A DNA stretch of 47,350 nt from an uncultured Collinsella sp. (GTDB lineage: Bacteria > Actinomycetota > Coriobacteriia > Coriobacteriales > Coriobacteriaceae): contig UQHO01000014.1 of assembly GCA_900540995.1 (NCBI GenBank), forward strand, positions 1 to 47,350, given 5' to 3'. A program made the translations under genes and the position numbers. Under the pieces are notes generated by a model. That model did no database searches, was not told where the DNA came from, and worked only from the letters and a program-made list of their open reading frames with translations. This document shows, piece by piece, positions 8,380 through 16,529 of this stretch; position 1 is the stretch's first letter; each line of letters starts with the position of its first letter.

Positions 8380-9306
8380 CTATGCCGGCTGACGGTCGAG
8401 GCACGCGTCCCACATTTGGTCGCGCTCCTCCTGGCTGATGCCCTTGAGGGCCTTGTCGATGAGCTTAAGCAGCTTGTCCGAGCCCTTGCGGCAGCCGACG
8501 TTTGCCGTGACCTCCTGCTTAAAGCCCTCGCCCTCGGCAAATTGAATCGGCACGATGCCCGGGTTTTGGGCCATATAGCCCTTCTCGTTCTCGGTGTTGT
8601 AGGTCACGGCGTCGCACGTGCCCTGCAGCAGGTTCGAGAACACCGTGGGGACCGAATCGACCGGGTTTTTGTGCACAACGCCCGGAATCTCGTCGATGAC
8701 GGTATCGAGCATAGTGTCCTTTTGACCGAGCACCGTGGCACCGCTGAAGTCGCTGAGCTTGGTGGCGTTTTGGTAGGGCGAGCCCTCTTTTACGAACAGG
8801 CCAAAGTAACCAATGAAGTACGGATCGGAAAAGCCGACGGACTCCTCGCGCTCGGGCGTGGCGCTCATGCCGGCGATGATGAGGTCGATCTGGCCGTTGT
8901 TGAGCGAATCGATGAGGCCCGAGAAGCTCTGCTTGACGGCAACGGGTTCGCCGCCGAGGGCCTTGCAAACGATCTTGGCGATCTGCACGTCGTAGCCATC
9001 GGCATAGGCGCCCTGCACGTTATCGATGGGGATGGTGAACTCGCTGGCCTCGGAGACCTGCCAGTTGTACGGGGCGTAGGCCGCCTCCATGCCAATGCGG
9101 ATCTTGTCCTTGCCGATCACGGAATCGGACAGGTCATCGCGACCGCTGCCCGTCGTTGGCTGGACCACCTTGAGCGTGGACGGGCGCTGGCAGCCGGCGA
9201 GCGCGCCGGCGACGACGGAAGCGCTCGCAGCGAGAGCGCTACCCAAAAAGATGCGACGGCTGCATACCGGCTGTGGATGCGCGTCGCGCTGTTGTCGAGA
9301 TTGCAT
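8380..9306 (-). CDS. Amino-acid-binding lipoprotein of the ABC importer
   Basis: Extracellular solute-binding protein, family 3, 308 residues. The N-terminus has a twin-arginine-like CSRRIFLGSAL followed by a hydrophobic segment and the lipobox LAGC, so it is probably a lipoprotein and possibly Tat-exported. The mature part shows the polar amino-acid signatures YAPYNW, GYDVQIAKIV, SFSGLIDSLNNGQIDLIIAGMSATPERE and FSDPYF. The start ATG at 9306 has GGGAAGG 7 nt upstream. It is first in an operon with permease, ATPase and M20 peptidase. The ligand is not predictable from sequence alone. Confidence 0.92.
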   Translation of the reverse strand: MQSRQQRDAHPQPVCSRRIFLGSALAASASVVAGALAGCQRPSTLKVVQPTTGSGRDDLSDSVIGKDKIRIGMEAAYAPYNWQVSEASEFTIPIDNVQGAYADGYDVQIAKIVCKALGGEPVAVKQSFSGLIDSLNNGQIDLIIAGMSATPEREESVGFSDPYFIGYFGLFVKEGSPYQNATKLSDFSGATVLGQKDTMLDTVIDEIPGVVHKNPVDSVPTVFSNLLQGTCDAVTYNTENEKGYMAQNPGIVPIQFAEGEGFKQEVTANVGCRKGSDKLLKLIDKALKGISQEERDQMWDACLDRQPA

Positions 9307-9448
9307 CTGGTGCCTTCCCAATTTCGTTTTGCTGACAATAAGACAGGATATACGCCCGCAACCAGCAGCGCGGCATGTGCGCGAAAAATTAATAGACACA
9401 CGAGGACGATTGGCGCAAAGCAGCCTGCCCCATGTACCACTTGGCATG

Positions 9449-9557
9449 AAAAAGGCAAGGCATAGACCTTCTGGTCGTGCCTTGCCTTTTGAATGACAAA
9501 TTGTCGCTCTGGGTGGCGCGCAGCGTCGACCGGTCCGTCGTTCGTTAGAACGGCGGA
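9449..9557 (-). terminator. Aldose epimerase 3'-UTR element, copy 2
   Basis: Same three-part layout as the prfA copy, starting 4 nt after the epimerase stop: a 10-bp stem with loop TAAC on the minus strand (9534-9557, two pairs now G-T), the CGACGCTGC core, GACAATTTGTC, then a strong terminator (9449-9490). The terminator differs from copy 1 at only a few positions. Confidence 0.72.
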
Positions 9558-9561
9558 ACCT

Positions 9562-10455
9562 CTAGAGCAGGGTGACGCTAAAGGAACGGATGTCGGTAGC
9601 GCCCGGTGCCAACGTGATGGTGTTGACCTTGTGCTCAAAGACATCGTCCTCGGTGTCCATGGTGGTGTGGCCGGTCCAGGGCTCGAGCGCCACAAACGGA
9701 GCGTCGTTGGCGGCAGACCACACGCCGATGTACTTAAAGCCCTCAAAGTCGATCTTGACGCCGTGGCCCGACTTGCGGCCGCGCAGCGTGAGCGTGGAGC
9801 CCGGAGTATCGGTGAACATGATGGCATCGTTATCGAAGCTGCGGTGCGTGATGGGCAGCACGTCCGAGTTATCGGGAGCCTTGTAGCTACCCTCGAACGT
9901 CATGAGACCGTCGGGCGTGATGATGGGAGCCTCGTTCGTCCAGGCCTCGGTAAACGCCAGCTCGTAATCCTCGAATACCTCGTCCTCGGCACCGGGGGCG
10001 GGCACGTTAAATGCGGGGTGGCCGCCCACCGAGAACGGCAGGTCCACGTCGCCGGTGTTCGTAACGGCAAAGGTCTGGGTAAGCGTGGCGTCGCCGGTCG
10101 GGGCATAGGTCATGTTGAGCTTAAAGTGAAACGGAAAGGCCTTGAGCGACTCGGGCGTATCGGTGATCTCGTACGTTACCGAGGAGCCGTCCTCCGAAAC
10201 CTCGACCAGCTTGTGCTCGACGATGCGCGCGAGTCCGTGGCGCGGCATCTCGCAGGTGCCGGCCGCAGACGTTGCCGTGTTGTTGCGCAGCGAGCCCACA
10301 ATGGGGAACAGGATGGGCGCATGCTTGCCCCAAAAGGTGGGATCGCCCTGCCACAGATACTCGTTGCCGTTGAGGGCAAGGCTCGTGAGCTGGGCACCCA
10401 TGGAATCGATGGCCGCGGTGAGGCCGCCGCGCTTGATGGTAGTGACGGTGGACAT
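9562..10455 (-). CDS. Aldose 1-epimerase family protein (LacX-like)
   Basis: Galactose-mutarotase-like enzyme of 297 residues that would interconvert anomers of a free or phosphorylated aldose. It shows the shorter LacX/YeaD-type pattern: GGLTAAIDSMGAQLTSL near the N-terminus, WGKHAPILFPIVGSLRNN, MPRHGLAR with the conserved His, SVGGHPAFN with the second His near residue 145, and a late W-x-GHTTMDTEDDVFEHK. The ATG at 10455 has GAGGAAGTAGC upstream. It lies alone between an ABC operon and a membrane protein gene. The sugar is unknown. Confidence 0.88.
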   Translation of the reverse strand: MSTVTTIKRGGLTAAIDSMGAQLTSLALNGNEYLWQGDPTFWGKHAPILFPIVGSLRNNTATSAAGTCEMPRHGLARIVEHKLVEVSEDGSSVTYEITDTPESLKAFPFHFKLNMTYAPTGDATLTQTFAVTNTGDVDLPFSVGGHPAFNVPAPGAEDEVFEDYELAFTEAWTNEAPIITPDGLMTFEGSYKAPDNSDVLPITHRSFDNDAIMFTDTPGSTLTLRGRKSGHGVKIDFEGFKYIGVWSAANDAPFVALEPWTGHTTMDTEDDVFEHKVNTITLAPGATDIRSFSVTLL

Positions 10456-10534
10456 GCTACTTCCTCCAATAGTAAACAACGGTGTCGAGGGCTATTGTCC
10501 CACTCTTGGCGGCGGGGTTGAGCGACAGGTGCAG

Positions 10535-11404
10535 TTATTGAGCAATAGCGTAAAGGTCAAACCCGCCCTGCGGCGTGCTATCGACCGTATCGGGCGCCTG
10601 TGAATTAAAACTCACCGGAACCATGCGCTTTGAGGCACGGTAACGCGTGCCGTCGGTGGCGACGGGCGGCTCATCGACCGTGAGCTCGTAGTCGCCGGGC
10701 TTGAGCTCGATGCCGTCACCTTCGGAATTGACGTATTGGTACTCGTCGATCGCTTGCCCCTTGAGCGTGCGACCCACGATATGGACGAGCATCTGGCTGT
10801 CGCCGCGCGCGGTGTCCCACGTCGCGCCGTCCTTGACCTCGACCGATACATGCACCGAGCGCGTGCGGCTGAGCGATTGCTCGACAGACATCTCGACCTT
10901 GGCGGCGTCTTGGCGCTGCTGCTCGACATGACCCCAGATGCTGCCGATCGCCGAGCAAGCGATGACGCCGGCCATAAAGGCGATGAGAATGGGGCCGAGC
11001 GGAGAGCGACGGCCCGCGTCTTCCTCGCGAGCCAGGTTGGGGCGATGGGTGGGGGCGGGCGCCTGGGCACCCTGCGCGGGCACGTCGAGTATGCTGAAGG
11101 ATGCCGTGCTGCCGGGGTCGATGGTATGGCGCGGCTGTGGGGTCTTTGCCGGCGAGATCGACATATCAGCCGGCTCGCCGAGCGTGGCCGTGGCATCGGC
11201 CTTCGCCTCGTCGGCCTCGGCCTGGGCCCAAGCCTGTTCAAAGGTTAGGGGTTCGGCGGCATCGGAGGCGGCTTCAGGCTCGACACCGGCATCGTTGCCG
11301 GTCTCGTCCTCGTCGCTCGACACGTCACACGGCGCGGGCTCGTCCCACTCTTCGTCCGGAGCCTCGCCCTCGCTATACCACCATTCAAAGTTATCGATAT
11401 CCAT
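10535..11404 (-). CDS. Acidic single-pass membrane protein, function unknown
   Basis: I do not recognise this 289-residue protein. Residues 1-135 are very acidic and low in complexity (start MDIDNFEWWYSEGEAPDEEW), then a basic RRSPLG precedes one membrane segment (136-157, LIAFMAGVIACSAIGSIW). The outer domain of about 130 residues is beta-rich, with GDYELTVDEPPV and a VPVSFNSQAPDTVDSTPQGG stretch. Topology by the positive-inside rule is N-terminus inside. The start ATG at 11404 has AAGGGG upstream. The neighbours (aldose epimerase, MerR) give no clear role. It could be an envelope or cell-surface regulatory protein. Confidence 0.75.
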   Translation of the reverse strand: MDIDNFEWWYSEGEAPDEEWDEPAPCDVSSDEDETGNDAGVEPEAASDAAEPLTFEQAWAQAEADEAKADATATLGEPADMSISPAKTPQPRHTIDPGSTASFSILDVPAQGAQAPAPTHRPNLAREEDAGRRSPLGPILIAFMAGVIACSAIGSIWGHVEQQRQDAAKVEMSVEQSLSRTRSVHVSVEVKDGATWDTARGDSQMLVHIVGRTLKGQAIDEYQYVNSEGDGIELKPGDYELTVDEPPVATDGTRYRASKRMVPVSFNSQAPDTVDSTPQGGFDLYAIAQ

Positions 11405-11486
11405 ACGGGGCGCCCCTTAAGCCTCGCAAATAAACACTTGCTAGCCTTATACCCCCAGATGACACGGGAGCTCGCCGGCACAGACA

Positions 11487-11548
11487 GGAAAAGCGTCACA
11501 ACATTCGACGCTTTTCCTCGTTTTCGAGATTTTCATCGAATGTTGTGA
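11487..11548. repeat. Nested hairpin element, copy 1
   Basis: Arm GGAAAAGCGTC (11487-11497) pairs perfectly with 11507-11517. The 9-nt loop ACAACATTC, extended into both arms, is also perfectly complementary to TCGAATGTTGTGA at 11536-11548. A CTCG-TTTT-CGAG mini-hairpin lies between. The two long pairings share bases and cannot both form fully. A near-identical copy is at 16569-16628. Both follow minus-strand genes. Confidence 0.65.
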
Positions 11549-11574
11549 TGGTTTGGGCGGCAGCCATGCCGCGA

Positions 11575-11605
11575 ATGTGACAAAGGGACTGTCCCTTTGT
11601 CACAT
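11575..11605. repeat. 31-bp palindrome on the MerR stop codon
   Basis: A palindrome with 14-nt arms (ATGTGACAAAGGGA and complement). The merR-type gene stop codon (TGA, 11600-11602) and its last Met codon lie inside the right arm. An identical 31-bp copy is at 30470-30500, and variants are at 43825-43859, 16637-16666 and 4899-4922. Confidence 0.75.
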
Positions 11606-12469
11606 CTGGAGGGTAACGGGGATTTGGATGCAGCAGAAGTCCTCTTGGTGGGACTCGTCGTAGCTCGTGGTATCGAGGTAGCAAAAGTCGAAGGCGTTGC
11701 CGATAGGCTGGAGCGCGTGCTCGTCCATGCAGGCAACGATGGCGCGGATGCCCTCGGGCTCGTATGGCATGCCCCAGCGGCTCATGCACAGATATGTGCC
11801 CTCGGGCAGCACCTCGATGCCAATCTCTGCCAGCTCGGCGGGATCGCTCGGCAGCAGCTCCTCGGCACCGCGCGGCAGCACGGCAAAGGAGCCGGCGCCG
11901 GCAATAGGGTCGTCGGAATGCAGCGCCTCGCGACGCAGCATGGCACCCCAGCCGCGCATGGGGCGCGTGCCCGTCAACGTACGCATGCGCAGAATCGCCC
12001 GCATGAGCGTGGGGTGAAGCATCGAGCGGCCGCGCTCGATATCGCCCGGGAACTCCTCAAAGACCACGTAGCGGCGCTCAAACTGTTTGAGCTCCGGCTT
12101 GCCCTCGCGCTCGCGCCAGTAAACCGCCTCGTCGTAAAAGCTCAGACGCTCCTGCACACTCGCGCGCTCGGCTTTGAGCCCGGCGATCTGTTCATCGAGC
12201 GCCTGCACTCGCGAGCGCAGGTGATCGGTCATCTCGCCAATGTCGAACGTCGAGGTCAGGCGGTCGACCTCGTCGAGCTCGAGCCCCAGATCGCGCAACA
12301 TGCAGATCAGGCGCATGAGCGGGATCTGCGTGGGCGAATAGAAACGGTAGCCTTTTTCGTTAACCACGGCGGGCTTAAACAGGCCGATCTTGTCGTAGTA
12401 GATGAGCGTTTGGCGCGAAACGTTAAACAAACTCGCCATCTCGCTAATCGCATACATGCCCGTCTGCAT
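11600..12469 (-). CDS. MerR-family regulator with GyrI-like effector domain
   Basis: BmrR-type transcription activator of 289 residues. The N-terminal winged helix reads MYAISEMASLFNVSRQTLIY followed by YDKIGLFKP. A dimerisation coiled coil follows (about 75-115), then a C-terminal ligand-binding domain of the SOUL/GyrI type (about 120-289) with no Cys cluster of a metal sensor. The ligand is probably an organic molecule. The ATG at 12469 has GGGAGG 4 nt upstream. It is the next gene after ubiX but is separated by a terminator. Control of the aromatic locus by this protein is possible but the sequence does not show it. Confidence 0.88.
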   Translation of the reverse strand: MQTGMYAISEMASLFNVSRQTLIYYDKIGLFKPAVVNEKGYRFYSPTQIPLMRLICMLRDLGLELDEVDRLTSTFDIGEMTDHLRSRVQALDEQIAGLKAERASVQERLSFYDEAVYWREREGKPELKQFERRYVVFEEFPGDIERGRSMLHPTLMRAILRMRTLTGTRPMRGWGAMLRREALHSDDPIAGAGSFAVLPRGAEELLPSDPAELAEIGIEVLPEGTYLCMSRWGMPYEPEGIRAIVACMDEHALQPIGNAFDFCYLDTTSYDESHQEDFCCIQIPVTLQM

Positions 12470-12501
12470 AGGTCCTCCCGACACATCCTTTTTGCGCACA
12501 A

Positions 12502-12529
12502 AGCCCGCCGCCCACAGGGGCAGCGGGCT
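12502..12529 (-). terminator. Terminator after ubiX
   Basis: Minus-strand stem AGCCCGCTGCCC / GGGCGGCGGGCT with a 4-nt loop followed by TTTG. It closes the ubiD-ubiX transcript before the MerR gene. Confidence 0.6.
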
Positions 12530-12561
12530 CAAACACTACTCGTATCCTACCCTAAAGACGC

Positions 12562-13140
12562 CTATGACCAGCGCTTATAGTTTGCGCATGACACGCCGAC
12601 GGCCTCGAGCGCCTTGGCGGCGATGTGGTGCACCGCGTCATCGAGCGTGGCGGGGCCGTTGTAAAACGTGAGCATGGGCGGCATGAGCATGACGCCCGGT
12701 ACGCGCGCAAGGCGCGCCATGTTGTCGACATGGATCGCACTGAAGGGCGTCTCGCGCACCATGAGCACCAGGCGGCGCTGCTCTTTCATCTGCACGTCGG
12801 CCGCACGCAGCAGCAGGTTTTCGCTGTAGCCGCTTGCGATGCCGGCGAGCGTCTTCATGGAGCAGGGAGCCACGATCATACCGTCGACCGGATAGGTGCC
12901 GCTTGCGATGGCGGCGCCGATGTTCTTGTTGTCGTAGACCACATCGGCGTGCGCGACAAACTCGTCGAGCGTCATGCCGAGCTCCTGCTCGATGGTGATC
13001 TCTCCCCCGCGCGTGACGACAAGCGCCGACTCGGCACCGGCCTGACGCAGGCATTTGAGGCACTCAAGGCCCAGCGCGGCACCGCTGGCGCCAGACACGC
13101 CAACGACAATGCGACGGGGACGGACAGAAGACTCAGGCAT
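12562..13140 (-). CDS. ubiX: Flavin prenyltransferase UbiX (LpdB/BsdB type)
   Basis: Makes prenylated FMN, the cofactor of UbiD decarboxylases, by adding a dimethylallyl group to FMN. The 192-residue flavoprotein shows GVSGASGAALGLECLK at the N-terminus, the YDNKNIGAAIASGTYPVDGM stretch, APCSMKTLAGIA for FMN phosphate binding, and VLMVRETPFSAIH with the conserved Arg-Glu pair. It starts at the ATG at 13140, with TTAGGAG 7 nt upstream. An earlier in-frame start would run through the terminator element and is rejected. It follows the UbiD gene by 190 bp. The wording of its motifs is closer to the phenolic-acid LpdB/BsdB group than to ubiquinone-pathway UbiX, and no ubiquinone genes are nearby. 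Confidence 0.93.
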   Translation of the reverse strand: MPESSVRPRRIVVGVSGASGAALGLECLKCLRQAGAESALVVTRGGEITIEQELGMTLDEFVAHADVVYDNKNIGAAIASGTYPVDGMIVAPCSMKTLAGIASGYSENLLLRAADVQMKEQRRLVLMVRETPFSAIHVDNMARLARVPGVMLMPPMLTFYNGPATLDDAVHHIAAKALEAVGVSCANYKRWS

Positions 13141-13225
13141 GACAACTCCTAACAACAAAATGGCAGCTATAGGTCGGGCAATGTCAGCGAGCGCGCGTCT
13201 GGCGAGGCAAGGTGCCCCGAAACAA

Positions 13226-13327
13226 GAAGGCATAGGGCTTATGCCCATGCCTTCGCAGTTGAGGGGCAGATTGCCCGCCAGGCGCGGGCGCAGCGTCGAG
13301 TGGTCCGACGTTCGGTAGAACGCCGGA
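13226..13327 (-). terminator. UbiD-gene 3'-UTR element, copy 3
   Basis: Stem-loop 13304-13327 (loop TACC, one central A-C mismatch) begins 3 nt after the UbiD stop. Then come CGACGCTGC and a GGGCA-ATC-TGCCC hairpin, which keeps pairing with other bases than GACAA-TTGTC of copies 1 and 2. A terminator at 13226-13254 (GAAGGCAT, inner GGGC/GCCC) ends it. It lies between ubiD and ubiX, so it may reduce readthrough into ubiX. Confidence 0.7.
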
Positions 13328-13330
13328 ACC

Positions 13331-14818
13331 TTAGAAAGCAATCTCCTTGGCCCACTTGTCCTTGTCGATCTCCATGAACTGCGAGCGGATGAAGTTCTTC
13401 TTGAGGTCGAACGGGACCGTGCAGTCGAAGATGGCCTTGCAGGCGATGCCATGCTCGCGAATCGAAGGATCGAACGCGGGGTCGTTGGACGGGTCGAGCA
13501 CGTGGCAGTGGCAGCCGGGGATGGTGATGAGGTCCACGTCGGCCTGGAAGCGCGTGGTCATGGCCCACATCACGTCGCTCATATCGAAGATGTCGACGTC
13601 CTCGTCAACAAGGATCACATGCTTGAGCTCGGAGAATGCCGAGAAGGCGAGCATGGCGGCGTTGCGCTGACGGCCCTCGTCATTTTTGCTCGACTTCTTG
13701 AACTGCATAATGGCAACGAACTTGCCGCCGCCGCAGGGAGCAGCGTGGACGTTGAGCAGGCGGCCCGGGATAGCGGTCTCGACCATCTTGTAGATGGAAG
13801 CCTCGGTGGGGATACCGGCCATGGACACGTGCTCGTGCGAAGGGCCGATGCAGCTCTCCATGATGGGGTTGACGCGCGTGGTGACGGCGGTGATCTTGAT
13901 CACCGGGCAGACCTTGGCGCCGCCGGTGTAGCCGGGGAACTCGGGCATGGCGTAGCCGTGGCCGTTGACATCCTCGTTGATGGTCTCGTCGTGCATGAGG
14001 TAGCCCTCGAGCACGTACTCGGCATTGGCGATGCACTTCTGCGGAACGGTGACGCAGTCGGCAAGCTCGACAGCGTGGCCGCGCAGGGCGCCGGCAATTT
14101 GCAGCTCGTTGAAGCCGAGCGGTGTGGTGGGAGCCTCAAAACCGCAGCACATGTACACGGCGGGGTCCAAACCGATGGAGATGGAGATGGGCATGTCTTC
14201 GCCGCGCTGGCAGTACTCGTCAAAGAACGCGCCCAGGTGACGGCTGCCGGGGGTAATCCACATGGCAAGCTTATCCTTGTCGACGCAGGAGAAGCGGTGG
14301 ATGGTCACGTCGGACTGGGAGCCGTCGGGGCTCGTGCCGTAGGCGAGGCCCATGGTGATGTAGGGGCCGCCGTCGACGGGCGTGTTGGTAGGAGCGGGAA
14401 CGATCTTGCGCAGGTCAAAGCCCTCGTCGGTCGCCTTGTACACGACCTCCTGACAGTCGACGTGCGCACCCTCGGCGATCTGCTCGGGCGCGATCAGGTT
14501 CTCGAAGCGCTTGCCGATCTCGAGGCCCAGGTGCTCCTCATCCAGGTCGAGCAGGGCGGCAACGCGCTTGCGGCTGGCAAGCATGCCGATGCAGACTTTG
14601 GCATCGTCAAAGCCCTTGACGTTGTTGAAGACCATCGCCGGACCCTCTTTGGTCGGGCGCATAACGGTGCCGCCGGCGCCGACGTGACGGTAGACGCCCG
14701 AGACCTCGGCATCGGGATCGACCTGAGTGTCGGTCTCGAGCAGCTGGCCCGGCATCTCGCGCAAAAAGTCGAGCGCGGAGCGCAGGTCGTGGATCTGGGA
14801 AGCATCGGTAGTGGACAT
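13331..14818 (-). CDS. UbiD-family prenyl-FMN-dependent hydroxyaromatic acid decarboxylase (LpdC/BsdC-like)
   Basis: Predicted reversible decarboxylase of a phenolic acid (gallate, protocatechuate or 4-hydroxybenzoate class), 495 residues. It matches the length and wording of the LpdC/BsdC/AGDC group: DLRSALDFLREMPGQLLETD at the N-terminus, GTVMRPTKEGPAMVFNNVKG, WITPGSRHLG, then the NAEYVLEGYL acidic pair and RVNPIMESCIGPSHEHV. The catalytic E-x-x-x-E and the Arg that stacks on the flavin appear present. The ATG at 14818 has AAAGGAG upstream. Neighbours are a carboxylate transporter upstream and UbiX downstream. The exact acid cannot be read from sequence; the gallate or protocatechuate class is my inference from the LpdC-like pattern. 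Confidence 0.9.
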   Translation of the reverse strand: MSTTDASQIHDLRSALDFLREMPGQLLETDTQVDPDAEVSGVYRHVGAGGTVMRPTKEGPAMVFNNVKGFDDAKVCIGMLASRKRVAALLDLDEEHLGLEIGKRFENLIAPEQIAEGAHVDCQEVVYKATDEGFDLRKIVPAPTNTPVDGGPYITMGLAYGTSPDGSQSDVTIHRFSCVDKDKLAMWITPGSRHLGAFFDEYCQRGEDMPISISIGLDPAVYMCCGFEAPTTPLGFNELQIAGALRGHAVELADCVTVPQKCIANAEYVLEGYLMHDETINEDVNGHGYAMPEFPGYTGGAKVCPVIKITAVTTRVNPIMESCIGPSHEHVSMAGIPTEASIYKMVETAIPGRLLNVHAAPCGGGKFVAIMQFKKSSKNDEGRQRNAAMLAFSAFSELKHVILVDEDVDIFDMSDVMWAMTTRFQADVDLITIPGCHCHVLDPSNDPAFDPSIREHGIACKAIFDCTVPFDLKKNFIRSQFMEIDKDKWAKEIAF

Positions 14819-14840
14819 AGCATGCTCCTTTCGGGAGAGT

Positions 14841-14866
14841 GCCCGGCGGCGAGGATGCCGCCGGGC
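14841..14866 (-). promoter_or_regulatory. GC-rich hairpin in the ubiD leader
   Basis: A perfect 10-bp stem (GCCCGGCGGC and complement) with a 6-nt loop lies 23 nt upstream of the UbiD start and has no T-tract. It could be a processing or stability element between the transporter and ubiD, or a weak terminator. Confidence 0.4.
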
Positions 14867-14960
14867 TTGGTAACGTAATGGGGCCGCAGCGCTCATAGAT
14901 GGGGCGCTCGGGCACTCGCAGTTCAAGCACTCGGCTAATTACAGCCAAGCACTCGACTGC

Positions 14961-16418
14961 TTACATCAGGCCAAAGAGGTGGAACCAGGCGGCCTCGACC
15001 AGCACGACGATAAAGACGACCGCGGTGAGGGGAATACCCATGCGCATGGCCTCTTTGGAGGTGTAGCCGCCGGCGTCCTTGCCCTCGCCGATAAGGATCG
15101 GCAGGTTGTGGAACGGCAGGATGTAGTGGATGTTGATGGACGTGAAGACGATGAGCGCCACGGCGAGCGGGCTCACGCTGGAGCCGGCCGCGAAGCTGAT
15201 GAACGCCGGCACGCACACGCCGAGCACGGCCATGACCGAGCCCATGAACATGTGGATGATCATGGAGAGCGCGGCGACGAGCAGGGCGAACAGGAAGATG
15301 TTCTCGGGCACGGAGCTGGGAAGCACGACGTCGGCGATCCAGGCGTTCATGCCGGTGGCGCCGCCCACGGAACCCACGGCCATGGCGGCCGTCAGGAACA
15401 TGAGGGACTTGATGTCGACAGCGTTCCAGCTGGCGGGAGTGAGGACCTCGCCGATGATGGGCATGGCGAGAGAGACGCCGATGGCAAGCGTCACCCAGCC
15501 GATGTAATCGCCCGAGACGGTGAGCCACAGCGCGATGGCGATGACAAGCCACACGACGGTGCGGATCTCCTTAACGGAGAGCTTGCCGAGCGCGGCCTGC
15601 TTGGCCACGATCTGCTCGCGATCGTAGACGAGCTCCTTGCTGGGCTTAAAGAGGAGGAGGCCCAGGAACAGGGTGCACAGCAGCGCGACCAGCATAGGCA
15701 CGCTCATGTACAGGAACCAGTCGACGAAGGACGGGCTCATGCCGCCGGCCTCGGCGCTGTACTGCGCAACGAGCGGGTTGAGCGTGGAGTCGCCCGTCAG
15801 GAAGAACATGGAGCCCGGGGCAGCAGCGGCAAACACGAGGAAGCCGAGCTTGCCGCGGTCGTCGTCACCGTAGCCGGCGGACTCGGCAATGACCGAGACG
15901 ACGGCGAGAATGAGGAAGGCGCGGGGGAACGGATGCGGGATCAGCAGCGACAGCACAAAGGTGAGCGCGAAGATTGAGATGATGAGCGACTTGGCATCGC
16001 GCACGAACTTGAGCATAAACGCATAGGCGATGCGCTCGCCCAGGCCCGACTCCTTGACCGCGCTGGCGATGAGGTAGGCGCCGATGACGAGCCACATGGT
16101 GGCTTTGGTCCACGAGCTAAACGTGGAGGCGACCGTCGCCGAGATGCTCGCGGCACCCGTGTCGTCCACGCACACCTTGAACAGAACGAGCAGCGCGCAA
16201 TAGAGCAGGCCCACAAAGCCCGGCTGTGCCACGCCACACGCCCAGAACACCACCGTGGCGAGCGTCAACGCCAGACAGGTCTGACCGCCGACCGTAAGCT
16301 CGACCGTCGAGCTCAGCTCCGCCAAAGGAAGAAACTTCACCAGCAAAAAGACAACGATACCCAGCACAAAGCCAATTTCGCGCTTGGTGATCTTAAACGC
16401 CTTCTTTTCCGCTTCCAT
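14961..16418 (-). CDS. DASS/SLC13-type anion (carboxylate) transporter
   Basis: Sodium- or anion-exchange carrier of the divalent-anion family (CitT/YbhI type), 485 residues and about 12 membrane segments. The first segment begins at about residue 14 (FVLGIVVFLLVKFLPL). The family's two Ser-Asn-Thr-like half-repeats appear around GDSTLNPLVAQY and SVNIHYILPFHNLP-type stretches. The ATG at 16418 has AGGTGGGGAG directly upstream. It is followed after 142 bp by UbiD, so uptake of the aromatic or an acidic substrate is the natural inference. An electrogenic substrate/product exchange like that of malolactic systems is possible but unproven. Confidence 0.85.
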   Translation of the reverse strand: MEAEKKAFKITKREIGFVLGIVVFLLVKFLPLAELSSTVELTVGGQTCLALTLATVVFWACGVAQPGFVGLLYCALLVLFKVCVDDTGAASISATVASTFSSWTKATMWLVIGAYLIASAVKESGLGERIAYAFMLKFVRDAKSLIISIFALTFVLSLLIPHPFPRAFLILAVVSVIAESAGYGDDDRGKLGFLVFAAAAPGSMFFLTGDSTLNPLVAQYSAEAGGMSPSFVDWFLYMSVPMLVALLCTLFLGLLLFKPSKELVYDREQIVAKQAALGKLSVKEIRTVVWLVIAIALWLTVSGDYIGWVTLAIGVSLAMPIIGEVLTPASWNAVDIKSLMFLTAAMAVGSVGGATGMNAWIADVVLPSSVPENIFLFALLVAALSMIIHMFMGSVMAVLGVCVPAFISFAAGSSVSPLAVALIVFTSINIHYILPFHNLPILIGEGKDAGGYTSKEAMRMGIPLTAVVFIVVLVEAAWFHLFGLM

Positions 16419-16474
16419 CTCCCCACCTTTCTTGTTGGGGGCGCTCCGGATTCGCAGCCACGTTGCCACTTAAA

Positions 16475-16502
16475 AAGGGGCGCCCGTTATCGGACACCCC
16501 TT
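16475..16502 (-). terminator. Terminator-like hairpin in the transporter leader
   Basis: Minus-strand stem AAGGGGTGTCCG / CGGGCGCCCCTT (12 pairs counting two G-T) with loop ATAA and a following TTT. It lies between the operator-like dyad at 16511-16529 and the transporter start at 16418. It may end the upstream transcript or act as an attenuator for the transporter-ubiD genes. Confidence 0.55.
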
Positions 16503-16510
16503 ACGTTGCG

Positions 16511-16529
16511 CTGTGTTGTGGCAATACAG
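16511..16529 (-). promoter_or_regulatory. Operator-like dyad B before the transporter gene
   Basis: CTGTGTTGTGGCAATACAG on the plus strand matches the dyad at 17651-17669 (minus-strand reading) at 16 of 19 positions. On the minus strand the sequence TTGACT overlaps its upstream edge and could be a -35. It lies 93 bp before the transporter start. Confidence 0.6.

Noticed and set aside
6451..9465. A 1004-residue open frame on the plus strand opposite the ABC operon
   Set aside because: It is the mirror of three well-supported minus-strand genes with classic motifs; its protein looks like no family and has shadow composition.
11496..11789. An open frame on the minus strand through the nested hairpin element ending TFDENLENEEKRRML
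   Set aside because: The same peptide end appears at 16576-16833 only because the DNA repeat is copied. Neither has a ribosome site and both frames overlap real genes, so the similarity is in DNA structure, not protein.
13141..13452. Longer ubiX frame with an extra 104 residues
   Set aside because: The extension crosses the terminator element and the end of ubiD and has odd composition; a good ribosome site precedes the ATG at 13140.
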